Positions 55,997 through 64,000 of a stretch of 64,000 bases of DNA are shown piece by piece. Within the stretch, counting starts at the first letter, position 1. Each line of letters starts with the position of its first letter. The position numbers were made by a program, and so were the translations under genes. Under the pieces are notes generated by a model, which was given only the letters and a program-made list of their open reading frames with translations, did not search any database and was not told the origin of the DNA. Source of the DNA: Ostrinia nubilalis. Lineage: Eukaryota; Arthropoda; Insecta; Lepidoptera; Crambidae. The DNA lies in NCBI RefSeq assembly GCF_963855985.1, contig NW_026973566.1, positions 1,984,001 through 2,048,000 on the forward strand. Reading direction: 5' to 3'.

Positions 55997-56887
55997 GTTT
56001 AGATTACTCAAAAGGTCTCTGCCGAACAGATATAAAGAAAACTGTAGTGGTGAGGAGTTGGACGATAATGAAGTAGCCATATTACCTCCGGACGAAGTGG
56101 ACGAAATGACTGACATGGAAGAAGGTTCTGGCGACTTCTTCTAGTAATCCAGTATATTCTGAAATTCAGCTAGTATCTAATACCGCAAAACAATGGGCTT
56201 ATTCCACTATTCCCCATTGACAATCCCCGTCAACGGGGAAGAGTGAACTTTTTGTTCACTAATCCCCGTTAACGCCAATTGGAGCTTATAATGGGGAATA
56301 ATGAACTAACAAGTTCATTAATCCCCGTTATATTAGGATTTTATTTTTAACGTAATGGGGATTAACGAACTTTTTAGTTCATTATTCCCCATTATAAGTT
56401 TTATAAGCTCCAATTGGCGTTAATGGGGATTAGTGAACAAAAAGTTCACAAAACTTCAAATATTTCTATCGTTGACTTTCGTCCAATTCTGTAATCAATA
56501 GATTATCTTCAGCTTCAGAGGCAAAAAATGGTATTGGCCTTAGTCATTCGTGTTTTAGACATGTCCCTAGTGAATGTATGGATTATTTATTATTTACAAT
56601 GAGGTAAATAAAGATGAGACATTGAAATCTAGAAAGATTTCAAGCGTAGGGTTTTTTCTTGGATAAAAAAATCGGGAGGCAAGGTAAGAAAACCTGCACC
56701 AGGTACATATGAACGCCTTTTACAACCTGTGAGGCTTGACAATATGATCAATATTAACGACTATATGACGAAGAGGGACAAATAGAGGCATTGCCAGGGA
56801 GAAGATTGTAAAAAAACTCTTACTTTTTGCGCTAAATGTGAAAAAAACACTCTGCAGTGATTGTTTTATACCTTACCATACAAAATA
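55997..56887 (+). pseudogene. piggyBac-like transposase remnant (N-terminus and C-terminal zinc domain)
   Basis: Three separated pieces. (1) 55997-56144: RYKENCSGEELDDNEVAILP followed by PDEVDEMTDMEE, the acidic N-terminal region with the typical ILPP..V...TD.E pattern, ending TAG. (2) about 56531-56600: RVLDMSLVNVWIIYYL, the helix after the catalytic core. (3) about 56690-56887: PAPGTYERLLQPVRLDN, then the cysteine-rich domain RHCQGEDCKKTLTFCAKCEK and, after a one-base shift, LCSDCFIPYH, ending TAA. The DDD catalytic core is deleted and a foldback element sits between pieces 1 and 2. The family fits the TTAA-bounded termini at 50028 and 58077. Confidence 0.82.
56170..56456. mobile_element. 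Foldback element with GTGAAC/GTTCAC modules, inside the piggyBac remnant
   Basis: GTGAACTTTTTGTTCAC at 56243-56259 is mirrored by GTGAACAAAAAGTTCAC at 56433-56449. The next ~35 bp inward (TAATCCCCGTTAACGCCAAT, TGGAGCTTATAA) is mirrored too. A second inner pair, TGGGGAATAATGAACTAACA, is mirrored near 56370-56395. CCCCGTCAACGGGG near 56224 is a further hairpin. Long-hairpin MITE, no coding. Confidence 0.8.
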
Positions 56888-57077
56888 AGTTCCTAAAACT
56901 TTATGTTTAAAGCTGTTTACGGACAAATTTTCAAATACTGCTAATTTTCTTACAATTGTTTTCTTTTATTATTTCTGATCACATGTCCCCACTGTCATAT
57001 TTATATGACAGACTGACTCAGTATTAAAGGTACTATTTTTTTTATTTTTTTGTATTTATTATTTTTTCTTAGCCTAT
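56888..57077. other. piggyBac interior, non-coding
   Basis: AT-rich sequence after the transposase stop and before the TA-flanked element. No feature. Confidence 0.4.
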
Positions 57078-57079
57078 TA

Positions 57080-58012
57080 GGGGAGAGTTCGGTATATTGT
57101 ACCGCCGGGTAAATTGTACCACCCTCATATTTCGTAAAGTATTTATTGAATGTTTGTAATTGCAACACTCAGCGATACACAACTAAATTCAATTAATATC
57201 GGCCATGTGGTTTTTGCCGTGACAACGAACTCGTGTGTTTTATTTTGAAAAGTATTTTTTCATTGTTTTCAAGTAACTTTTGACAATGCATGTTTAGTTT
57301 GTAATTTTGTTAAATTTAATCACAGGGTATTTCTAATATATTATTTAGAAGCGTAAATTAGTGTGGATTACAATTATTTGAAACATTTTTCGGTATTTAT
57401 AAGCTATATTTTTTACCGATTTTTTAAAAGCACTATCACCTAGTCGGCTAAATTGTACCACATCAAGTTGTATGGAACTTTACCAAAGGATTTTGAATTT
57501 TTTTTTAGTAAATCTTATTTTGAAGTTATAATAGCGTAGTTATGTTTGACTAACAATAAATGAAAACAAAAGACTGGCGAAGTAGATTAGGTTCAAGTGT
57601 GCGTTACGATAATTGGAATTACAAAACTTTTACTCAAAATCGTGATAACGTGTAAAACAATATCGATTGTCTATGTTATTAACTACTGTTCCTTTTCGTT
57701 ACCTAATTTGTTAAGAATGTATCGTATAATATTTTGCCATAGTTTTTTTATAGGCTTGAAATTTATTGAAATCCAATTTAGTAACCCTGTGGTACAAATT
57801 ATCGAACCGGTTGGCTAAATTGGACCGAAGCTCTGAACTCGTATTTAGTTGATTTGTGCTAAATATACAACAATTGTTTTAATTGATACCTATGAAATAT
57901 TAAGTTGAATAATTTCTCTTTAATTATATACCATGCACATTAGCAAAAACAAAAGAAAACTATGTGTAAAATGGGATTGAAAAAAACTGGTCCAAATTAC
58001 CGGACTCTCCCT
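57080..58012. mobile_element. 933 bp TIR element, GGGGAGAGTTCGGTA ends, TA target
   Basis: Left end GGGGAGAGTTCGGTATATTG and right end (complement) AGGGAGAGTCCGGTAATTTG match at 16 of 20. TA flanks both sides (57078-57079, 58013-58014). The phrase GGCTAAATTGTACCAC or a close variant recurs at about 57109, 57443 and 57813, with an inverted GTGGTACAAATT at 57790. The 73-codon frame at 57597-57818 looks accidental. Tc1/mariner-type non-autonomous element is the best guess; a 3 bp TTA target is also possible. Confidence 0.78.
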
Positions 58013-58077
58013 TATGAACTAAGTTTCAAGATTTGATCAAAAAATTCCAAAGATTTCGATGCTTGGGAAGTAATGGG

Positions 58078-58405
58078 TTAAAACGTTTGTACTGAATAGA
58101 ATAAACGAAATCACTGAACATAGCGATTCCCACGCCTGGAGGTACGTACCAACCAACTTAAACCCGGCTGACATAGGATCTAGGGGATGTAATGCAAATC
58201 AATTGAGTAGTTCTCAGATATGGTTTAGTGGCCCGTCATTTTTAATACAGTCGGAATCTCAGTGGCCTACTCAACCCAACTACATGCCCAGCTCTTTGCC
58301 AGAAATAAAAGTCGAATGCAAAGTTGCTACTGAGCAAAATAACTACACTCAAAATTACTCAACTTTTGCTAAATTGAATCGAATCACTGCATACTTATCG
58401 CACCC
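58078..58405 (+). pseudogene. BEL/Pao pol, region before the integrase, after the piggyBac insertion
   Basis: Directly after the TTAA the BEL frame resumes: TFVLNRINEITEHSDSHAWR, YVPTNLNPADIGSRGC, IWFSGPSFL, WPTQPNYMPSSLPEIK and TFAKLNRITAYL. The NRI.EI, W..VPT..NPAD.GSRG and W..GP.FL patterns are the conserved BEL segment between RNase H and integrase. After about 58400 the protein match stops, so the integrase and 3' LTR are missing. Confidence 0.9.
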
Positions 58406-58962
58406 TTCCTGGAATAAGTACGCAAGTGAAAAATGCCAACTTTTCAGGAGCGTAAAAAAACTGTCCTAAAAATTTATTACCATTATTAAAAATATGTGTT
58501 ATACATCAAAAGATAGCTAAAAATGTCTGTGAGGGGCCTATGTATTTATATTTAAAATACTCTTAATAGGTTTTGAGAAAAACTTAAAAAAGAGCGTTGC
58601 GTACTTATTCCGCGAAACATATTTAACACCTTGTTGTTGTAATTATGAATATTGCATTGTTGACATGTAAAGGAATACATGCTGTTTGGTATTATTGCAG
58701 ATAACCACTTATTGGCGTTCAGATTTAGTCGTGCATTCAACGTGTAAGTGTAGTTTACGTAGTTTTTCCTCGAACTATTCGTATTGAAATAAATTCGTAA
58801 AAAGGATAACGTACTTTTACCTTGTGAAATATTACATTACTTATGGTAGTATTTAAAATTATAGCTTTATTCAAAATCAAAAAGTTACAATATTTTTGCA
58901 TAACTATATTATAATTTTCGGAAATTGCATTTTTAGGGAGAGACGAGCTATCAAAAGGACTA
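58406..58962. other. Unassigned region with an inverted GGAATAAGTACGCAA pair
   Basis: GGAATAAGTACGCAA near 58411 is mirrored by TTGCGTACTTATTCC near 58595-58610, about 200 bp apart. This may be a small TIR element that truncated the BEL pol. Nothing else is recognisable. Confidence 0.45.
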
Positions 58963-59080
58963 ATGCCCGTTTTCACCATCAATCCCTAATTTGTAAGTGA
59001 CCTCTATGGTGATACATAGCAGGAATTTTGTTTTTATAGGGGTCACTTAAAAATTTGGGATTAATGGTGAAAACGGGCAT
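58963..59080. mobile_element. Hairpin MITE, ATGCCCGTTTTCACCAT termini
   Basis: Left ATGCCCGTTTTCACCAT (58963-58979) and right ATGGTGAAAACGGGCAT (59064-59080) are exact inverses, and complementarity extends about 40 bp. I recognise this as a widespread lepidopteran MITE. Confidence 0.85.
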
Positions 59081-59185
59081 AAAACTCATTTATTTTTGAA
59101 AGAAGGCTTTTATAAAGCACTTTTATAGTTTTACACTCCCCAGTATTAACCCAACCACTGCTTCAGGACATTTTTTTTTACGGAA

Positions 59186-59257
59186 GCGGTAGATAGATAT
59201 TTTGTAAAGTTACCATTTAAAACAGAAAATCCACAATCACCATTTGCAGACACCTAA
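59186..59257 (+). pseudogene. Short fragment of a second BEL/Pao pol
   Basis: One frame reads AVDRYFVKLPFKTENPQSPF, then ADT and TAA. DRYFVKLPFK matches the GRYVV-LPF entry to BEL-type RT. It differs from the copy at 49.8 kb (GRFVVVIPM), so it is another element. Confidence 0.55.
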
Positions 59258-59455
59258 CCGAGGAATGAACTGCCGTTTGCAGTATTTGCGGACCAATACG
59301 ACCTAAAATCTTTAAGAGCAGACTCTAATACTTTAAAGACAATCAACGCACCTGTAACTCACCGAGGAGCGGGTGTCTATGGGCGGCGGGTAAACACTTA
59401 CCATCAGGTGATTCGTCTGCTCGTTTGCCTCCTTTCCCTTAAAAAACCCAGAAAC
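59258..59455 (+). pseudogene. 3'-terminal LINE fragment
   Basis: RNELPFAVFADQYDLKSLRA is followed in frame by APVTHRGAGVYGRR and then TTACCATCAGGTGATTCGTC, CTGCTCGTTTGCCTCC. The W-NELP..VF..YDL..FK pattern is the last part of many Jockey-like ORF2 proteins, and the DNA tail is a familiar lepidopteran repeat end. Fragment only. Confidence 0.6.
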
Positions 59456-60159
59456 ATAACCACTCACAGGTCCGTTCAATTAGAAAAGAAGCTACAGAAA
59501 TCACTAGACCTGAAAAAATATTAACGAACACACAGATTTTTTTTAATTAAAAGAGATACCTACCTGAAAAAGGAAAAGAAACAAGACTGACAGTATACTT
59601 ACCTCATCATGCGGTCGTCTGGAATAATACGGAGACAACTCGCGCACGATTATATTTGATGCTTTGTGTTAAGGTTCGATTTATATTTCACTGAATAATG
59701 AACTGCTTGTAGGTTCCCAGCTGCAAGAAAACCCGAGAAATATTATAATGAGATGAAACGTGTTTGCTTCATAGATGACATTATGAAGATGATCTTCAGA
59801 TTTAGGGTAAGGTGGTGTAAGAGTGCGCGGGCGATAAGAGTGCGCATCACACGTCACGTCGATCCTGGGAGGGCTATGCGGCTAGCTTTAGTTGTGTTTT
59901 GATCTGTTGGTGATAAAGGTTACGCTGCCGAAAAAAAAAGGAAATTGGTTAAAAACAGGAGATACCACGTAAGTCGAAACTTTTTTACTTGTTTTGATCT
60001 AATTTTATTGCGTTTGTCAAAGATTTCTGTTCGTAGACTTTCAGTTTAACAAAATTATTCAATTTTTATGCAAATAGCTTACCTACTTAGCTAACCGATG
60101 TAGCGTTGCAGTTTTGGCTGTTTTTCACAAATTGATTTTCTTGCTCGATATTTGGATTT
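59456..60159. other. No supported feature
   Basis: About 700 bp without a gene. A short doublet, TAAGAGTGCGC, occurs twice near 59820-59845. Confidence 0.45.
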
Positions 60160-61070
60160 GGGATCATATTGACCCGAGGCATTTTCAAACGTTCATAATT
60201 TTTTTTTGCGTCCATTTTGTGGTTCAAGCTTTCGTATAGCTGGAGATACAACCTCCCTAAGTCCATTCCGTTAGTTAGCTTAGTGTGACTCCGCTTGCGT
60301 AGCGAGATACACAGGCTTCAAATTAAAACGGGTCATTATGACCCGGCGTCATCGGTGGCGCGGTGATTTTGTGGCTTACTTTTATTCGCTTATTTTGTGT
60401 TTAGTACTAGTTTATGTTGTTCTTTTTTAAGTTTTTAGTCAAAATGTCTTTGTTAAATGACCCAGCAAGAATGAAACGTTGCTAGAAGAGTCGGATTCCG
60501 AAAGTGAAGAATTTCAGGCTGTAATAGCCAGAACGTAAAAATGACAACAAAAGTGAAAAGGCGCAAGTGATGTGGACTCAGTCTTTGGATAATCTCGACC
60601 TTGCATTAGTACAACGCCGGCAAGTGCGTCATGCCGCATTTACATGCCCAGACCATTTGATTACATACTGCACCAGTTGCAGCAGTTCCATGGCCCTGAA
60701 TGATGAAGTAGAAGACTTATCTCTTTGTATTTGCATATAAAAAGTTGATTTTATCTCTTTTTCACTATATAACATTGTTGATTCCTATTAATACTAAAAA
60801 TATTTACTAAAAACAAAAAATATAGACTCAAATGAGTTTCTATACATGATTTTTTCATGTTTTGTTTAAAAATTCATAAAAAATGATTTATTTCATGTAT
60901 TCGTTTTGTTTTTGTTTTATTAGCTCAGTAAAAAACCCTACATTCATAGACAGTAATTAAATTTAAGATTACTTGTACAATTTCCTGAAAAATGATCGAT
61001 GAAATGTGGGTCAATATGACCCAGGGTCATCGTCTTTGCAATTATTTTCACGTCATTGGCGCCGGGTTAA
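60160..61070 (+). mobile_element. Second piggyBac-like remnant
   Basis: The right end reads GGCGCCGGG|TTAA (61058-61070), a piggyBac-style terminus. The palindromic phrase GGGTCATTATGACCC (60330-60344) recurs as GGGTCAATATGACCC (61008-61022) and GATCATATTGACCC (about 60162), as subterminal repeats would. At 60443 an ATG opens MSLLNDPARMKR. After a one-base lesion the next residues are LEESDSESEEFQAV, the acidic N-terminus style of piggyBac transposases. A Cys-rich scrap (YCTSCSSS) lies near 60670. The catalytic core is missing. The left end was not found. Confidence 0.55.
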
Positions 61071-61239
61071 TATAATTTAAAATAAACACACATGAGAAAT
61101 TTCCTAAACGTTATGTTGGATGAGGGCTGGGATGCTGAAAACTGCGAGTGAAGTTCAAATTAGCGAGCAGTTTTCATGCGGGATTTTATAATTGAAACAT
61201 AATATTTTGATATTTTAATTTCTCTTCATTTCGTATGAA

Positions 61240-61386
61240 TTATTTCTCCTTTCTAAACTGCTGATCTCTTCGCATTTCCTCCTTGTCATCAAACCTCTGT
61301 CTCTGCAAGAGTTTGAACGCTTTCCTGTCGAGGAGATGCAAGAGCTTCATCTGGCACTGCGCGCTTGAGGCCGTGGAGGACGCTGC
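61240..61386 (-). CDS. Candidate terminal exon of a host gene, function unknown
   Basis: Minus-strand open frame of 48 codons: AASSTASSAQCQMKLLHLLD, RKAFKLLQRQRFDDKEEMRR, then DQQFRKEK and TAA (ending at 61240). GC content and third-position G/C are much higher than in the surroundings, which suggests real or recently real coding sequence. It starts directly at the A-tail of the minus-strand LINE, where a GCAG could act as a splice acceptor or simply be the insertion edge. The product looks like a basic, helical C-terminus. No family is recognised. It could be a gene fragment captured by a mobile element. Confidence 0.3.
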   Translation of the reverse strand, partial: AASSTASSAQCQMKLLHLLDRKAFKLLQRQRFDDKEEMRRDQQFRKEK

Positions 61387-61779
61387 TTTTTTTTTTTTTT
61401 TTTCATTTATTCTCATAGGACCACAAACAGATTCACAATCAGAATTTATATAAAGAAGATAGTATAAAATAATGTACATTATTATTATGAATCCAACAGC
61501 GCTGGTCTCAGTTTACTTATCAACTAGTGTTAAGGTGGAGTTCGTCTTTTACATAATTTTAACTAAGTTAAGTATGCATGTAAAATAACTTATACAAAGC
61601 AATATTTTGTACCTACATAATTTCAACAACCCAACCGTGCATGTTGGTTGGTGATATTCAAGAGATACCACACACCTGTCCGCCCTACGGTGATCGAAGT
61701 GAAACCTTGGGTTCAGAGGCATTTCTCGTGAGTGGGTGCATCTACAGAGCAGGCGTGTGATATCAATTACATGTGGAAC

Positions 61780-63467
61780 TTACGGGGCTGAACTGAGCAT
61801 ATCAACAGCAAGCCCTCGAAACTTATCATGCCTTAGTGAAAAGATATCCAGATCGTTGAAGTTTTCATTATATAATTTTAGCATTCTGTTAATTGGTGAC
61901 CGAATACCTGCATTGGTTCGGCAAGGCTTGATTGCAAACAATTTATGCGTTCGCGAAGATCTCATTAACGATCTTGTGGGTACACTATATCTTAATTTAT
62001 TAGTAATTTCTGTGCAATCATATCTACTGTGTATAATATCATGTAGCAACATAGTTTCAAGTTGTATAGGTCTGGATCGAAAGTCAGTTAATTTATATTA
62101 GTTAAGTAACAGTTTGTACGATAAGCGTTTATAGTGACATTTGTAATGTATGTATCGAAGGTATTTCTTTTGTATTCTTTCAAGTACAAGATTGTATTTT
62201 TCGTATAAAGGATTCCATATTGTTACAGCATATTCTAGTTGACAGCGAATCAAAGACACAAAAAGGTATCTGAACGTTGAGCTCTGCTTAAACTTTACAC
62301 CAGATCTGATGACAAAGCCATACATTTTGAAAGCCTTGTTGACAATATTATTAATATGTATATCAAAGTGTAGTTTACTGTCAAGAGTGATCCCAAGATC
62401 CTTAATATTATTTTCCTTCCCAAGGGTAGTACCGCAGAGTGAGTACGAGTAATTACTAATTTTTTTCTTTTTTGTAAACGTTATAGCTTTGCATTTATTA
62501 GTACTTAGTCCAAGTTTATTAACATCGCAGTATAAAGATAGTCTATCTAAGTCGTTTTGTAGTTTGGTATGATCATTTGAATTATTGATAGTCCTATATA
62601 TTTTTAAGTCATCTGCATACAGAAGAAATTTACTATTGTGAAAACATTTATATATGTCATTAATGAAAAGTACGAATAAAAGTGGCCCAAGAATCGAACC
62701 CTGCGGTACACCGGATGTGATTTCAACGCATGTGGATTCAAAACCATCAATTACTACCATTTGAGTTCTATTGGAGACATAGGATTTGAACCACCTCCAA
62801 AGATTTCCTCGAATACCATTGAATGCAATTTTTTCAAGTAGGATTTTGTGATCCACCCTGTCGAAAGCCTTGCGAAAGTCAGTATAAATACTATCAATCT
62901 GTTTGTTTTCGTCAAGACCTTCAAATAGATCAGTTGTGTAAATAAGTAGATTGGTGACAGTTGAGCGACGTTCCACAAAACCATGCTGTTGTTGCAAGAT
63001 TGAATTATGAAGTTGTGGGTAAATAGCTTTATGGACCAATCTCTCACAAAGTTTCGACAGGGTAGGCAAAATGGAAATCGGACGGTAGTTTTCTATATCC
63101 TTTTTGTCTCCACCTTTGTAGACCGGTACGATTCTTGCGGTTTTCCATATCCTGGGAAACACTCCATCCTGCAAACACTTATTAAATAAATAGCAAATAG
63201 GTTCGTCAATGACGTCGGCTATTTGTCTCAAAAAACAGGCATGAATGTTATCAACTCCAGCACCCTTATTGACGTCAAGTGCCTTAAGCGAGGCATTAAC
63301 TTCATCTTTTGAAATCACAACTCCATTGATCAAAGCACTTGAAGTCATGCTGTCATCTATATTGATGTGTTTAATTTCAAAATTATTTGGTACGTCGGAA
63401 GGCTCGAATACCTACTGGAAAAACGTTGAAAAAAGGTTACATACATCCTTTGGTGAGTTTGCAGTTA
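61780..63467 (-). pseudogene. LINE ORF2, reverse transcriptase and C-terminus, two internal stops
   Basis: The frame continues as TANSPKDVCNLFSTFFQ, then TAG (63412-63414). Next are INIDDSMTSSALINGVVISK, TARIVPVYKGGDKKDIENYR, PISILPTLSKLCERLV, HGFVERRSTVTNLL, YTDFRKAFDRVDHKILLEK (motif A), GVPQGSILGPLLFVLFINDI (motif B), LLYADDLKIY (catalytic motif C, near 62600), IKDLGITLDSKLHFDIHIN and RCQLEYAVTIWNP. A TAA follows at 62098-62100, and the same frame then runs to 61780 (LTDFRSRPIQLETM, SPINRMLKLYN). With one frameshift and two stops it is inactive, but it is otherwise complete across the RT. Confidence 0.93.
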
Positions 63468-63998
63468 CTCCCTTATATTATAGTACATTGTGTTTGGAAT
63501 ATCTGAATTCTGGTTACGATTTTTTATGTATGTCCAAAAAAATTTAACATTACTTCTTATACTGTCTTCTACATGCCTCAAGTAATCATTATAACGCCTA
63601 TTAGCCATATCCTTAAATTGTTTTCTGTACAAGGAGAAAATACAATAATTTGTTTCAGTATTATATTTCTTCATTTGTATCCATGCCCGCTGTTTTTTCT
63701 TATATAGGTTTATAAGCGTGGGAGTAAACCAATTTGGGAACAACGAAAACCTGGTAACTTTAGTAGGGACATACTTTTTAATAATATTATGTATCTGTTC
63801 GTAAAAAATAGAGACTGCATCCTCCACATCCCTTCCTGAAAAAACGTTACTCCAGTCAATAATTTTTATTGCATCCCGAATTTTTGTATAGTCAGCATAT
63901 CTGTAGCAATATTTCAAATAGCTTTTGCATTTCTTTTTACCCAGTTCTTCTATAATTGGTATAACTACTTGAAAGGGAGGGTGATATAAGTCGGGCAA
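63465..63998 (-). pseudogene. LINE ORF2, linker between endonuclease and RT
   Basis: Minus-strand frame from the right edge. It begins YHPPFQVVIPI and has RYADYTKIRDAIKIIDWS, VPTKVTRFSLFPNWFTPTL, KKQRAWIQMKKYNTE, YRKQFKDMANRRYNDYLR and FWTYIKNRN, the usual basic linker of Jockey-type ORF2. The frame runs into a stop at 63465; a one-base shift near 63468 leads to the RT frame. Confidence 0.85.
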
Positions 63999-64000
63999 GA

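Larger units (their letters stand above)
50028..58077. mobile_element. piggyBac-like DNA transposon, 8.05 kb with nested insertions
   Basis: The boundaries are TTAA|CCCATTCCTCCCCAT (TTAA at 50024-50027) and GGGAAGTAATGGG|TTAA (58078-58081). The terminal inverted repeats CCCATTCCTCCCCA and CCCATTACTTCCCA match at 12 of 14. TTAA duplication and CCC..GGG ends are the piggyBac signature. Joining at one TTAA restores the BEL reading frame. Transposase remnants are at 55997-56887. The rest is filled by a SINE-like repeat holding a LINE (50.26-55.76 kb), a foldback element (56.2 kb) and a TA-flanked element (57.08-58.01 kb). Confidence 0.88.
61387..64000 (-). mobile_element. Jockey-like LINE, minus strand, 5' end beyond the window
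   Basis: Runs right to left from the window edge to an A-tail (17 T's on the plus strand, 61387-61403), preceded on the minus strand by AATAAA (in GAATAAATG). It contains the ORF2 remnant at 61780-63998. Endonuclease and ORF1 lie outside the window. Confidence 0.88.

Noticed and set aside
57597..57818. 73-codon frame
   Set aside because: Lies wholly inside the TA-flanked TIR element with no conserved domain.
1..64000. tRNA, rRNA or other structured RNA genes
   Set aside because: No cloverleaf, A/B box pair or rRNA-like conserved stretch was recognised by eye. A tRNAscan or Infernal run would be decisive.

Overview
The window looks like insect, most likely lepidopteran, nuclear DNA. Non-coding sequence is AT-rich. 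It carries several interspersed repeats that I recognise from moth and butterfly genomes: elements with AACCGACTTCAAA termini, the GACGTCCACTGCTGGAC repeat, SINE-like tails ending in TAGTTTTTGCGTGAA, and hairpin MITEs starting ATGCCCGTTTTCACC. Identification is from memory of these families, not from a search. Almost everything here is mobile or satellite DNA, and I see no convincing complete host gene. The few exon-like pieces (near 34.4, 35.3 and 61.3 kb) are weak candidates.

Layout. 0-2.6 kb: the 3' two thirds of a Helitron RepHel gene, open at the left edge. 2.9-3.7 kb: a ~650 bp dispersed repeat and a 53-bp-arm hairpin. 4.0-27.6 kb: a satellite array of about 62 monomers of 379 bp with nested higher-order repeats (dimers, trimers, tetramers, hexamers). 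Each monomer has a BamHI-centred dyad and a G-rich block. 27.7-30.4 kb: two AACCGACTTC-type repeats, an R1-clade reverse transcriptase pseudogene, and a decayed Helitron helicase fragment. 31.8-32.5 kb: a second, inverted copy of the ~650 bp repeat, so that repeat flanks the satellite in opposite orientations. 32.6-37.1 kb: small hairpin elements, SINE fragments and two exon-like open segments. 37.1-42.25 kb: a head-to-tail array of 2.3 non-autonomous Helitrons of ~2.23 kb with classical TC...hairpin-CTAG ends. It abuts a CR1/Jockey-like LINE (minus strand, 42.25-45.5 kb), which is itself split by a 678 bp TIR element at a TA site.

46.7-58.4 kb is a nest. A degraded BEL/Pao retrotransposon (gag, zinc knuckles, protease, scraps of RT and RNase H/connection region) is split by three separate insertions. 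These are a hairpin/AACCGACTTC composite, a 465 bp TIR element with CACAGTG ends, and an 8.05 kb piggyBac-like element at a TTAA site. The piggyBac in turn contains a SINE-like repeat holding a nearly intact 5.0 kb two-ORF LINE, a foldback element, and a 933 bp TA-flanked TIR element. At several junctions the BEL reading frame resumes exactly across the insertion, which fixes the order of events. 59-61.1 kb holds MITE, BEL and LINE scraps and a second piggyBac-like remnant. 61.39-64 kb is another LINE (minus strand) with an A-tail, two stops and a frameshift, running off the right edge.

The genes do not form host pathways. What works together is the transposition machinery inside each element: rolling-circle Rep/helicase, endonuclease-RT, gag-protease-RT, and DDD transposase remnants. 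The density of nested insertions plus a long homogenised satellite suggests heterochromatin (pericentromere or W/sex chromosome). That is inference.
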